A stretch of DNA of 58,739 nt from JAKALX01 sp964508715 (lineage in GTDB: Bacteria; Chloroflexota; Dehalococcoidia; Tepidiformales; Tepidiformaceae). Location: assembly GCA_964508715.1 (NCBI GenBank), contig CAZDUX010000019.1:1-58739 (forward strand), written 5' to 3'. Each line of letters starts with the position of its first letter. The stretch's first letter is position 1. The position numbers and the translations under genes were made by a program. This document shows positions 17,545 through 26,811 of the stretch, in pieces. The notes under the pieces were generated by a model that was given only the letters and a program-made list of their open reading frames with translations, made no database searches and was not told where the DNA came from.

Positions 17545-17554
17545 TGACCTCACC

Positions 17555-18250
17555 TCAGGTACGATCTGCCATTATCCCCCGGACTAGTTGGTCGCCTAAC
17601 TGGTCTGCGACATCCCCGGCCGTTGATGAATGCCCCTTCCTGAACCAACGGGATACCCGGTTGGCAGCAGTAAGGATATTCATTGCAGAGATCGTAATAT
17701 CAGGGATATCAAAGATGCCTAGCCGGACACCATCCCGGAGGATATCCGCGAACTCATCGCGGTAGTCTCGCTGCAATTCCCGTATGACGTTTCTGCCCTC
17801 CGGGGAGAGAGCCTCAATGTCATCGATAACGAGCATTGCAGCATAGTTTGGTGTGGAGTCATCGAGGTTGTACCGGACCAGGTCGCGGATAACATCGCGA
17901 AGGCATGTATGTGGCGCTGTGCTCTCTGCCTTGATAATCCGCAAGCGGTGCAGCGCGTCACCGATCGCAGTAGACAGGATCTCGAGGAACACCTCTTCCT
18001 TGCTTCGGAACTGGTAGTAGAGTACACCCTTGCTTACGCCCAATTCCTGGGCGATATCATTCATTGTCGCTGCGTAGTAGCTCTTCCGAGAGAAGACTCT
18101 CGCTGCCGCCTGGATGATGGCGGCACGCCTGCCGGCACTGCGCGCAGGATCGAGCACTCGGTGCCCGCGCAACCCCAGGAGAGGCGTCTCGACAGCCGCT
18201 GCAGGGGCTGCCGATGAAGGGTCGCGGCTTCGCTTGACGTCGTCGACCAC
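17555..18250 (-). CDS. TetR family transcriptional regulator
   Basis: 231 aa. The N-terminal helix-turn-helix occupies about 37-90: RAAIIQAAARVFSRKSYYAA, then MNDIAQELGVSKGVLYYQF, then RSKEEVF. The C-terminal ligand domain is helical. A leader of about 35 residues precedes the HTH and contains GLRGHR, a block shared with the second TetR at 20.9-21.6 kb; the two are clear paralogues. It heads the carrier/carboxyltransferase operon and diverges from the fused CoA-transferase gene, so it probably represses both through the shared gap 18251-18461. An acyl-CoA effector is likely by analogy with TetR regulators of acyl-CoA catabolism. Confidence 0.9.
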   Translation of the reverse strand: MVDDVKRSRDPSSAAPAAAVETPLLGLRGHRVLDPARSAGRRAAIIQAAARVFSRKSYYAATMNDIAQELGVSKGVLYYQFRSKEEVFLEILSTAIGDALHRLRIIKAESTAPHTCLRDVIRDLVRYNLDDSTPNYAAMLVIDDIEALSPEGRNVIRELQRDYRDEFADILRDGVRLGIFDIPDITISAMNILTAANRVSRWFRKGHSSTAGDVADQLGDQLVRGIMADRT

Positions 18251-18384
18251 AGGTCTATACTGCCGCGAATAATCGAGCCGGTCAATTCAACAGGGGATGC
18301 TGCGGATGAAAGATCCCGGATGCCGCCGGAAGTTGGAGTAACCACAAGAATCATGCTGCTCACGCTCACCTGTTGTGCCATCTT

Positions 18385-18397
18385 CTGGTATGACCAG
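18385..18397. promoter_or_regulatory. Operator-like dyad in the TetR / fused CoA-transferase divergent region
   Basis: CTGGTatgACCAG, a perfect 5-bp dyad with a three-base centre, lies midway between the two divergent genes. Its CTGGTAT half resembles the half-sites at 10548-10583. It could be the TetR operator; the evidence is position and symmetry only. Confidence 0.4.
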
Positions 18398-18461
18398 CCC
18401 GTGAACGCGAGAACCCCTTGCCGTATCAACAACCACCAGGGGCATTTCGCGGGCTACCGCT

Positions 18462-20924
18462 GTGGAAGGTTTGAGGAGAGTGACTGACGGCAATCTGCAT
18501 GAGTCAGGCGGCCGCGCCCGAGCGCTCGCCGGCCTCACCGTGCTGGAATGCTCGACGGGTGTTGCGGGCGGATATTGTGGACGGCTCTTTGCCCTCTACG
18601 GCGCACGGGTCCTTGCCATCACAGAGTCCGATGTGCCTTCTGCAATCGGCCTGGATAGCGGTGCTGTGGCCGTTGGCGAGAAGGCACTCTCCATCTATCT
18701 CGGGGCGGGCAAGGAAACAATCACCCGCACTGCACTTGCCGGGGACGCACTCGAGCGGTTGCTCTCTTCTGCTGACGTGGTGATAACTGATGAGCGTTGG
18801 CCCCAGTGGGTTGCGGCCTCTTCCGAAGCTCTCCGCTCACGCTATCCGAATCTCATTGTCATCCATATCTCACCATTTGGACTGAGTGGTCCTTACGCGG
18901 GATACGCGGCACTGCCGGGCACACTCTATGCGCTCGGTGGGTACTCATACATGACAGGCGATGCCTCCCGCGAGCCACTCAATGGACCCGAGCACATCCC
19001 GGCGTACATGGCCGGTGCTCATGCCTATGTTGGGGCCATGGCGGCACTGCTGGCACGGGCAAGGGACGGGCAGGGGCAGTCGGTCGAGGTGAGTGCAATG
19101 GAGTCGCTCGCCTCAGCCCATCAGTGGACCATCACGCGGTATTCGTATAACGGCCGCATCCAGCCGAGGAACGGCAACCGCTACGACTCTCTTCACCCGG
19201 TGACCTACTACCGCTGCGCCGATGGGACCGTGGCGGTCGCCCCCAGTACGCCCGACCAGTTGGAGCGCCTGCTCCTGCTTCTGGGCCGCGAGGACCTGTT
19301 CGCCGATCCCCGCTTCACGACGAACTTCGCACGCATTGAGAATGCCGACTCCTTCGATACCGAGGTCGCTCCGTGGTTCCTCGGACGGAGCCGGGCGGAG
19401 ATCACCCGGGAGTGCCAGGCGTATCGGGTGCCTGTGGCGCCCGCGCTCGAAATTGATGAACTCCTAACACACGAACAGCTCGAAGCACGGGGATTCTGGC
19501 GCCCCATCATCGGGCCCGGCGGGGCCAGGCTTCTGCTTCCCGGCCCGCCGTTCCGTATGCCATTGAGCTCCCTGGACGATAGCAAAGCCACACTCGGTAC
19601 GGAGGACCATCGCGCACCGTCGCTGGTGAACGCGGCGACGGGGTCAGTGCCTTCGCAGAAGGCCAGCCGGAAGGCTCCGCCGCTTGCAGGCATCCGCATC
19701 CTCGATCTCACACGTGTCTGGTCCGGTCCGTTCGGCGCCCGGATTCTCGCCGACCTTGGTGCGGAGGTCATAAAGGTTGAACATCCCGCGGCGCGGGGTC
19801 CGTCTCGGATTACGGCACGGACTCCAGACCGTGTGACGTTCTACCCCGACAACGACCCTGGACAGGACCCCTGGAACCGAAACGCTGCGTTCAACAAGAT
19901 GAACCGGAACAAGCTGAGCCTGAGCCTCGACCTGGCACAATCGGAAGGGCGCCAGGCATTTCTGGAACTCGCTGCCGTCTCCGATGCCGTCATCGAGAAC
20001 TATAGCCCGCGCGTACTGGGAAACCTCGGTATCGGCTTCGATTCCCTCCATCGTGTGAATCAGCGGCTGATCCTTGTTTCGATGCCCGGGTATGGCCTCG
20101 ACGGACCCATGCGCGATAGCGTGGCTTACGGCTCGATCCTCGATGCGGAGTGCGGGATCGCGAGCCTGATGGGCTATGAAGGTGAAGGCCCGCAGCGCCT
20201 CGGCGTGGCGCTCCCCGACCCGGTGGCCGGTCTGCATGCTGCTGCCGCACTCCTGACAGCACTGTCTCAACGGCAGCGAATCGGCGAGGGCCAGCACATC
20301 GACCTTTCCCAACTCGAGTCCATGGCGAATCTCGTCGGTGGTGATCTCGTTGCCTGGCAGCTCACTGGTGAACGGCCAAAACGGCCCGGCAACCGCCACC
20401 CTGGTCGGGTGCCACACGGGATCTACCGGTGCGCCGGCCACGATGCCTGGGTCTTCATCGGCGTGGAAGACGCGGCGCAATGGGACGCCCTGAAGGGAGT
20501 CCTTCGCGACCAACGCCTTCTCAGTGAACGCTTCGCCACCGTCGCCGCTCGCAAGGACCACGAAGACGAACTCGACTCGCTGCTCAGCGAGTGGACGAGC
20601 GGCCACAGCCCCGGTGAAGCGATGGAGTTACTCCAGGCGGCAGGTGTTCCTGCTGGCGCCGTCCTCGATGCAGCGGGGCTCTACCATGACCAGCACCTCA
20701 ATGCCCGTGGGTTCCTGGTCGAACTCGAGCATGCCACCGCCGGGCGCCACCGCTATCCAGGGCAGGCGATTCACCTCTCGGAGACCCCGGTTGAGTTCAT
20801 CTCCGACGCCCCGCTTCTTGGCGAACATAACCAGTACGTTCTTCACGACCTGCTCGGCTACGGTGAGGAAGCAATCGCAAAGATCACTGAAAAGAAGGTG
20901 ATTGCAGACCGCCCACCGGTCTGA
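18462..20924 (+). CDS. Fused tandem CaiB/BaiF CoA-transferase (inactive half plus active half)
   Basis: 820 aa, twice the family length: two complete family III CoA-transferase units, about 20-385 and 397-815, joined by a Ser/Ala-rich linker. The first half has Ala181 (HIPAYMAGAHA) where the catalytic Asp should be. The second keeps Asp586 (ALPDPVAGLHA) and starts with PPLAGIRILDL and LADLGAEVIKVEH. It is the one-chain equivalent of the separate genes at 12690 and 13904. GTG at 18462 is the first start; a GTG at 18480 follows GAGGAG but with only one base between. It diverges from the TetR operon and nearly abuts the second TetR gene (three-base gap, convergent). Confidence 0.9.
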   Translation: MEGLRRVTDGNLHESGGRARALAGLTVLECSTGVAGGYCGRLFALYGARVLAITESDVPSAIGLDSGAVAVGEKALSIYLGAGKETITRTALAGDALERLLSSADVVITDERWPQWVAASSEALRSRYPNLIVIHISPFGLSGPYAGYAALPGTLYALGGYSYMTGDASREPLNGPEHIPAYMAGAHAYVGAMAALLARARDGQGQSVEVSAMESLASAHQWTITRYSYNGRIQPRNGNRYDSLHPVTYYRCADGTVAVAPSTPDQLERLLLLLGREDLFADPRFTTNFARIENADSFDTEVAPWFLGRSRAEITRECQAYRVPVAPALEIDELLTHEQLEARGFWRPIIGPGGARLLLPGPPFRMPLSSLDDSKATLGTEDHRAPSLVNAATGSVPSQKASRKAPPLAGIRILDLTRVWSGPFGARILADLGAEVIKVEHPAARGPSRITARTPDRVTFYPDNDPGQDPWNRNAAFNKMNRNKLSLSLDLAQSEGRQAFLELAAVSDAVIENYSPRVLGNLGIGFDSLHRVNQRLILVSMPGYGLDGPMRDSVAYGSILDAECGIASLMGYEGEGPQRLGVALPDPVAGLHAAAALLTALSQRQRIGEGQHIDLSQLESMANLVGGDLVAWQLTGERPKRPGNRHPGRVPHGIYRCAGHDAWVFIGVEDAAQWDALKGVLRDQRLLSERFATVAARKDHEDELDSLLSEWTSGHSPGEAMELLQAAGVPAGAVLDAAGLYHDQHLNARGFLVELEHATAGRHRYPGQAIHLSETPVEFISDAPLLGEHNQYVLHDLLGYGEEAIAKITEKKVIADRPPV

Positions 20925-20927
20925 CCA

Positions 20928-21587
20928 CTACGGGTTTGCCAACACTCCCTGCATCAGCTGGCCGGTGATGTCATTCGCCACTTCTTGCGCAGTCATCCGG
21001 CCGTCAGCGTGGAACCACTCACTAACGAAGTTAATCGCGGTGAGAATCGTCTGCGTGGTCACTCCAACATCGCGCACTTTGAGGCTCCCATCCTCCATCC
21101 CCTGCCGAACGATAGCCGTGAAGGCCTGGCTATATTGATGCTGGAGGCGCCGAATCGACTCGAAGCTTGGAGCGGAAAGGGCCTTCACATCATGGATCAC
21201 CAGCATGGCGTAGTACCCGTCCTGCGTATCATCGAGGTTGTACTCGACGTGGACACCGATTGCCCGCCGCAGGATGTCGGCTCCGCATGGCGCAGGTTCC
21301 GCGGTTACCGCGGCAAGACGTGCGAGTGCTCCCTCGATCGCGGTACTCAATACCTCCGCGAAAATCTCATCCTTTGACCGGAAATAGTAGTACACCACAC
21401 CCTTGCTCACCCCCATCGCCTGTGCGATGTCGTCAACAGTTGTTGCATGATAGCCGGACCGGGCAAAGATCCTTGCGGCACTACGGAGGATCTCGCGACG
21501 GCGGCCTTCGCTTCGCTGGGGATTCATCATCCGATGTCCGCGCAGTCCTACGGCCGGCCCATTCTGGACCCTCGGGTGGTCGGTCAC
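20928..21587 (-). CDS. TetR family transcriptional regulator, paralogue of the one at 17.6-18.3 kb
   Basis: 219 aa. The HTH region (about 30-80) contains EILRSAARIFARSGYHA, VDDIAQAMGVSKGVVYYYF and RSKDEIF. The leader carries GLRGHR before a PQRSEGRR basic stretch, as in the first TetR. A GTG at 21587 is preferred because GAGGAG lies five bases upstream; the longer frame from a TTG at 21611 adds eight residues. It lies downstream of the fused acyl-CoA carboxylase gene on the same strand (gap of about 160 bases) and probably controls it. The similarity suggests duplication of a TetR-plus-carboxylase module. Confidence 0.9.
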   Translation of the reverse strand: MTDHPRVQNGPAVGLRGHRMMNPQRSEGRRREILRSAARIFARSGYHATTVDDIAQAMGVSKGVVYYYFRSKDEIFAEVLSTAIEGALARLAAVTAEPAPCGADILRRAIGVHVEYNLDDTQDGYYAMLVIHDVKALSAPSFESIRRLQHQYSQAFTAIVRQGMEDGSLKVRDVGVTTQTILTAINFVSEWFHADGRMTAQEVANDITGQLMQGVLANP

Positions 21588-21746
21588 AGTCTCTCCTCGT
21601 TTATCAGCCAATGGATTCAGCCAGTGCCGCTCCTGCCTGGCCCCTGCCGAACGGAGTATATCGAACAGGAGCCATTGGTAGCGCTCACCGCCGCGCCCGC
21701 TTTGGAGGTGTCACATCGCGGTCGCGCGGTGTACGCAGTAGTCGCG

Positions 21747-24700
21747 CTACCACGGGTCGATATAGGGATATTTTTTCCCGGTGCGTGGAGCCGGCGGCGG
21801 CAAGCGTTTGAGGCTTTCAACAATCCAGCTGCGTGTTTCTGCCGGGTCGATGACATCGTCCAGCCCCCCACCGACCGCTGCGTTGACAGCCTTCGAGCTC
21901 TCATATGCGCGCTGCACCCGCTTATCGAACTCCGTGCGCCGTTCCTCTGGATCCTCGATCGCCGCCAACTCCTTGCGATAGCCGAGTTTCACCGACCCCT
22001 CGATGTTCATGCCGGCGAACTCCGCCGTTGGCCAGGCCACCGTGAAGAAGCCGACGGTTGAACTCGCCCCGCACATCGCGAGCACACCGAGCCCATACGC
22101 CTTCCGCACAACGACTCCGAACAGCGGTACCGATAGATTCGCCCCGGCATTGAACATCCGCAGGGAATGCCGAACGAGGGCCGTGCGCTCCGCATCGGGC
22201 CCGACCATGATCCCCGGGCAATCCATGAGGCTCACGATCGGGATGTCGAAGGCGTCACAGAGTTGCATGAATCGCGCGCCCTTGTCGGCACCATCGGAGT
22301 CGATTGCACCAGCAAGGTGGAACGGGTTATTCGCTATCAGCCCAAGCGGCTTCCCTTCTATGCGAATAAACGCGGTGATGACACCAATACCGAACTTTGG
22401 CCGAATCTCCAGCACCGAGCCCTCATCGGCTACGGTGTTGATGACTTCGCGCATGTCGTACAGCCGCAACCGATTCTCGGGCACGATATGCCGGAGCCGG
22501 CGCTGGTCAGGTGCCGACCAGCTGGCTATTGGGCCCTGGAAGTATGAGAGATACTTCTTCGTGACGTCGACTGCTTCATCTTCATCCCTGACAACGATAT
22601 CCACGACGCCATTTGGCACCTGGAAGGAGAGCGGGCCAACCTCTTCCGGCGTGTACACTCCAAGTCCGCCGCCTTCAATCATCGCTGGCCCGCCCATCGC
22701 GATGGTGGTCGACTCCGTTGCGATGATGACATCGCAGGCAGCTACCAGTGCGGTGTTTCCAGCAAACGTACGCCCATTCACGATCGCGACGAGTGGGACC
22801 AACCCGCTCAGCCGGGAGAATTGCGTGAAGGTCCGGTTATCGAACGCCACGCCAGGGCCCGTGCGGTCATCACCTGGCCGGCCGCCGCCACCTTCCCCGA
22901 AGAGAACGACAGGAATGCGAAATCGGTTTGCGAGCTCAAACATCCGATCCTGCTTGTAGTGATTCCGGCCGCCCTGTGTTCCTGCAAGTACCGTGTAGTC
23001 GTAATGGATGATGATTGCGCGGGAACGGCTGTCATCAAAGAGGTCCCCGTTGATTGAGCACGTACCAGCGACAAGGCCATCCGCTGGAGTCTCGCGGCGG
23101 AGGGTCTCCATGTCGAACCGCTGATGCTGCCGGGCGACGATGAGTGGCCAGTACTCCCGAAATGAATCCGGGTCGGCAAGGCGTGCGATGTTCTCGCGAG
23201 GCATGCGATACCCGCGGGCGTGCCGCTTCGCAACTGCTTCCGGGCGGCTCTCGTCGAGTGTGAAGCTTCGCCGGCGGAAGAGCTCCTCGAGATCTGGCCG
23301 GATGTGGTCGGGGTCGGTCTCCGTTAGCTGCGTTCCAACGCTTCCGTCGACTTCGGCCACGGCAAGGTACACGAGAGGGAAGCCCTGGCGGACGACATCA
23401 CCGGCCGACATGGTGATGCGGTGAACGACGCCGCTCTGGTCCGCGAGAATGACGTGTTCCATCTTCATCGCTTCCACAACGGCGACCTGCTGCCCCTTCA
23501 GCACTGGCTGGCCGGTTTCAACGTCGATCGAGATGATGGTGCCCTGGATCGGTGCGCAGAGTGCGACCATGCCATCTTCACCTGGTGGGTTCTCCCGGGC
23601 TGTAGCCGCCTTCTCCGCCTTCAGGTTCGCATCATGGGTAAACAACGCCAGCGGATCACGGGTGTCGATTCGTGCGCCCGCGAAGCCCTCATCGAAGCTG
23701 CGGCGTTCGGGGGTTGCAGCCGCGATGAAGTGATTCGTCCGCTCGTCGAGTTCCACGAGTTCGGTGATGTGGTCATCGATCCATTGTATGTACGTCTGGC
23801 CAGCGGCGAAGTCGGGGTGGTCGAGGATGTTCTGGAGTAATGGGATATTGGTCCGGACACCCTCGATTCGGAACTCCGAAAGGGCCCGTGAAGCGCGGCG
23901 CGCTGCATCTGCCAGTCGGGGGGACGGCGACCACCCGATGACCTTGGCCAGCAATGAGTCGTAGCTAGTGCTCACCTCGTAACCCGCGTACCCGAAACCG
24001 TCCGTCCGGATTCCCGGTCCGCCGGGAGCGTCATAAGCCGTGAGGACACCGGCGGATGGCACGACCCGGCCATCCGCCCCAATCGTTTCCATGTTTACGC
24101 GGGCCTGAATTGCGTAACCACGTGGCGCCACCGGACTCGATGCAGCCAGCCCAAGGTCGGTGAGTGAATCTCCTTCGGCAAGCTGAATCTGCGCCTGGAC
24201 GAGATCGAAGCCGGTGACCTGCTCGGTCACCGTGTGTTCGACCTGCAGGCGAGCATTCGCCTCGATGAATACGAATGGTGGTGCTCCGTCACGGCCCGAG
24301 ACGTCCAAGAGGAACTCGAATGTGCCCAGGTTCCTGTAGCCGATTGCACTGGCAAACCGCATGGCAGCTGCGATGATCTCGTCACGAAGCTCCCGATCGA
24401 GCGCGGGTGCCGGCGCGATTTCAATCACCTTCTGGTTGCGCCGTTGCAGGCTGCACTCGCGCTCACCCAGGTGCACCACGTTACCCTGCATGTCGCCCAG
24501 GACCTGGACTTCGATGTGGCGCGCGCGAGGGATGAATTCCTCGACATACACATCTCCCAGGCCAAACGCCGCCTTTGCTTCCGACTGACAGCGCCGGAAA
24601 GCGGCCTCCAGAACCTCCTCGCTGGTGACCGCCCGCGTGCCCCTTCCGCCGCCACCCGCGACGGCCTTGATCATCACGCCCGAACCGTGACCGAGTGACT

Positions 24701-25142
24701 GCAGGAACTCGCGTGTCTCATCGAGTGTCACAGGATGGTCGATGCCTCGAAGGATGGGGACCGAGGCTACCCGGGCTGCGGTGCGGGCACGTGCCTTGTC
24801 GCCAAAGAGCTCGAGATTGGCCACACTCGGGCCGATGAAGGTGAGGCCGGCAGCCTCGCACTGGCGGGCGAATTCGGCCTGCTCCGCGAGGAATCCATAC
24901 CCCGGGTGAACGGCATCGCAACCGGTTGCTCTGGCGGCAGCGATTATGGCGTCGCCATCGAGGTAGGCCCGTGCGCCCGTCCCTGGCAACTGATGCGAGT
25001 CGTCGCCCGACCGGGTATGGAGGCTGGCCGCATCATCGGCCGGATACACTGTGACGGCTCGCCGCCCGAGACTCGCTGCCGCACGGCTAATGCGAATCGC
25101 TATCTCCCCACGATTGGCGACAAGGATAGAGTGGAAGCTCAT
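21747..25142 (-). CDS. Single-chain acyl-CoA carboxylase (biotin carboxylase - BCCP - carboxyltransferase)
   Basis: 1131 aa combining all three activities. Residues 1-450: biotin carboxylase with the opening SILVANRGEIAIRI, ATP-grasp AVAGGGGRGTR and the ERECSLQRRNQKVIE block. About 515-595: biotin carrier with EAMKMEH (biotinyl Lys560). About 620-1131: carboxyltransferase with two crotonase-fold halves (IVNGRTFAGN region; LIANNPFHLAG, LMDCPGIMVG). This order matches single-chain long-chain acyl-CoA carboxylases known from actinobacteria. ATP and bicarbonate carboxylate biotin, and the CT moves CO2 to an acyl-CoA. The ATG at 25142 fits the family start; the frame upstream is unlike the family. 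Followed by its probable TetR regulator. Confidence 0.93.
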   Translation of the reverse strand: MSFHSILVANRGEIAIRISRAAASLGRRAVTVYPADDAASLHTRSGDDSHQLPGTGARAYLDGDAIIAAARATGCDAVHPGYGFLAEQAEFARQCEAAGLTFIGPSVANLELFGDKARARTAARVASVPILRGIDHPVTLDETREFLQSLGHGSGVMIKAVAGGGGRGTRAVTSEEVLEAAFRRCQSEAKAAFGLGDVYVEEFIPRARHIEVQVLGDMQGNVVHLGERECSLQRRNQKVIEIAPAPALDRELRDEIIAAAMRFASAIGYRNLGTFEFLLDVSGRDGAPPFVFIEANARLQVEHTVTEQVTGFDLVQAQIQLAEGDSLTDLGLAASSPVAPRGYAIQARVNMETIGADGRVVPSAGVLTAYDAPGGPGIRTDGFGYAGYEVSTSYDSLLAKVIGWSPSPRLADAARRASRALSEFRIEGVRTNIPLLQNILDHPDFAAGQTYIQWIDDHITELVELDERTNHFIAAATPERRSFDEGFAGARIDTRDPLALFTHDANLKAEKAATARENPPGEDGMVALCAPIQGTIISIDVETGQPVLKGQQVAVVEAMKMEHVILADQSGVVHRITMSAGDVVRQGFPLVYLAVAEVDGSVGTQLTETDPDHIRPDLEELFRRRSFTLDESRPEAVAKRHARGYRMPRENIARLADPDSFREYWPLIVARQHQRFDMETLRRETPADGLVAGTCSINGDLFDDSRSRAIIIHYDYTVLAGTQGGRNHYKQDRMFELANRFRIPVVLFGEGGGGRPGDDRTGPGVAFDNRTFTQFSRLSGLVPLVAIVNGRTFAGNTALVAACDVIIATESTTIAMGGPAMIEGGGLGVYTPEEVGPLSFQVPNGVVDIVVRDEDEAVDVTKKYLSYFQGPIASWSAPDQRRLRHIVPENRLRLYDMREVINTVADEGSVLEIRPKFGIGVITAFIRIEGKPLGLIANNPFHLAGAIDSDGADKGARFMQLCDAFDIPIVSLMDCPGIMVGPDAERTALVRHSLRMFNAGANLSVPLFGVVVRKAYGLGVLAMCGASSTVGFFTVAWPTAEFAGMNIEGSVKLGYRKELAAIEDPEERRTEFDKRVQRAYESSKAVNAAVGGGLDDVIDPAETRSWIVESLKRLPPPAPRTGKKYPYIDPW

Positions 25143-25524
25143 GCGCGGTGCCTTTCCCAGAAACCTCGTCGTGAGCGAGTTGCTTCTGACTCGATAGTTT
25201 ATTCCGTTCAGGCTTGTCTTCCAACTCAATGTCCCGGAGTGACCGCTTGCCGCGGTCAGCCTGGGCATAGTCCTCGAGACCCGTTGCGCGGTGTGGCCAA
25301 CACCGACGGCGGAACATTGACCTGCGTTCGTCTACAAATATACTTGTGCGGATAATCTTCGTGGTAGAATACCCGCCGTGCCGGAGCGGACCGTTGCTCC
25401 GGTTCCCGCCCGAGGAGTTGCTCGTGGCTCTGAGCCCCGAATCTTCCCCGGCTTCGCGAATGATACGTTGAGAAACGGCCTCCTGGTGGAGGTGACCCCG
25501 ATCATAGAGATAGGAGTGTTATGA
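25143..25524. promoter_or_regulatory. Divergent regulatory region with structured leader for the SDR
   Basis: It holds promoters for the leftward carboxylase and the rightward SDR. Rightward, TACTTG (25341-25346) and TAGAAT (25365-25370) are a plausible -35/-10. The transcript leader would be about 150 bases and contains two hairpins: CCGGAGC/GCTCCGG (25381-25387, 25396-25402) and CCTCC/GGAGG (25479-25483, 25488-25492), before AGGAG at 25512-25516. ACAA/TTGT half-sites flank 25335-25348. No known riboswitch is recognised. Confidence 0.45.
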
Positions 25525-26298
25525 ATGGCTCTGCGTGAATTCGACTTGAGTGGCAAGGTTGCCCTGGTGACCGGTGGTAACAGTGGTATCGGCCTTGGTA
25601 TGGCTGAAGGGCTCGCAAAGGCGGGCGCTGATGTCTGTATCTGGGGGACCAACCCGGAGAAGAATGAGGCCGCTCGCAAGCAGCTCGAAGCACATGGAAC
25701 CCGGATTCTTGCGCTTCGCTGCAATGTTGCCGATGAGGCGGAGGTCGATGCGTCGTTCAAGGAAACGGTCGAAACGCTCGGGAAGGTAGACTCGTGCTTT
25801 GCCAACGCTGGCGTAGGATCGGCGTCTTCTCTTCCCTTCTACGAGCAGCCGACCGAGGTCTGGCAGCGCGTCTGGGAGGTCAACCTCTATGGCGCGTTCT
25901 TCACCCTCCGCGTAGCCGCCAGGCACATGGTGGAACGCGGCGAGGGTGGCCGCCTTGCAGCAACATCGAGTAGTTCGGTTATCGACGGCGCGCCTCGGGG
26001 CCAGGCCTACGCAGGAAGCAAAGGCGCGCTCGTTGCCACCATGCGCGGCCTTGCCGTCGAGCTTGCTCGCTACAAGATTACCGCCAATACCATTACGCCC
26101 GGCTGGATAGAAACACCAATGACCTCGCGCAACGTAGGCAACGAGAAGTTCGAGTCGGCCGTCATTCGCCGCGTACCGTTCCGGCGATGGGGTGCAGGCG
26201 GTGACTTCGAGGGCATCGCCGTCTACATCGCCAGCGATGCGAGCCGGTACCACACCGGCGATGAGTTCGTGATAGACGGGGGCTACACCCGGTTCTAG
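25525..26298 (+). CDS. Short-chain dehydrogenase/reductase
   Basis: 257 aa classical SDR, cytosolic, NAD(P)-dependent. Cofactor motif TGGNSGIG at about 17-24, NAGVG at about 94-98, and catalytic Ser (149-151), Tyr162 and Lys166 in QAYAGSKGA. The C-terminal VIDGGYTRF is typical. The ATG at 25525 has AGGAG eight bases upstream; an ATG four bases earlier is out of frame. It is divergent from the single-chain carboxylase and may oxidise a hydroxyacyl or alcohol intermediate in the same pathway. Substrate unknown. Confidence 0.9.
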   Translation: MALREFDLSGKVALVTGGNSGIGLGMAEGLAKAGADVCIWGTNPEKNEAARKQLEAHGTRILALRCNVADEAEVDASFKETVETLGKVDSCFANAGVGSASSLPFYEQPTEVWQRVWEVNLYGAFFTLRVAARHMVERGEGGRLAATSSSSVIDGAPRGQAYAGSKGALVATMRGLAVELARYKITANTITPGWIETPMTSRNVGNEKFESAVIRRVPFRRWGAGGDFEGIAVYIASDASRYHTGDEFVIDGGYTRF

Positions 26299-26738
26299 CC
26301 TGTCGGCACGGCAGGCAAAAATAGGAGACGGCGTTCAGGGGCGTCGATATCCCGTGCCACGCGAGTGAGACGCCCCTGGTTTGCCCACCCGTACGCCCCG
26401 AATGCACCCGTGCCACCTGTTATTTCGGTTTCGCCTCGAATGAACAGGATCGCTTTGCCTGAGAGAGCGCCCGGGCATTCACTCCTCCAGCACTTGCGAA
26501 AGGAAGCGACTGAAGTGCCGGGCGATTCTGTCTGTCGATGGAAGAAGCGGAAATGGCGGTGAAGGCGAACGGTGAATGGGTGGACTGGAGTACCGATTCC
26601 GGTTGATAGCGGGCTGCCGGTCCCGGGTGGGGGGGGACACGGTTGCCAGGTACCCGGCCATGAAGCTGGTTGTTGCCCGTGGAGTGGCTCCCTCCCGTTG
26701 TATCCTGACAGGCTTGATCGGGCCTGGAGCGCTCCCCT
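26299..26738. other. Intergenic stretch after the SDR
   Basis: No frame has codon bias or a good ribosome site. It contains a G-run near 26627-26637 and ends at the hairpin at 26739. It separates convergent transcription units. Confidence 0.4.
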
Positions 26739-26761
26739 CGCCAGCCTGAGCCAGGCTGGCG
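26739..26761. terminator. Terminator-like hairpin between convergent SDR and permease genes
   Basis: Perfect 10-bp inverted repeat CGCCAGCCTG / CAGGCTGGCG with a three-base loop (AGC). Position between convergent genes fits bidirectional termination, although no T run follows. Confidence 0.65.
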
Positions 26762-26811
26762 TCCTTCGGACTGTGAGTTGCTGATGAAGTAGCGAGCAGA
26801 GCTGGCGGTAG

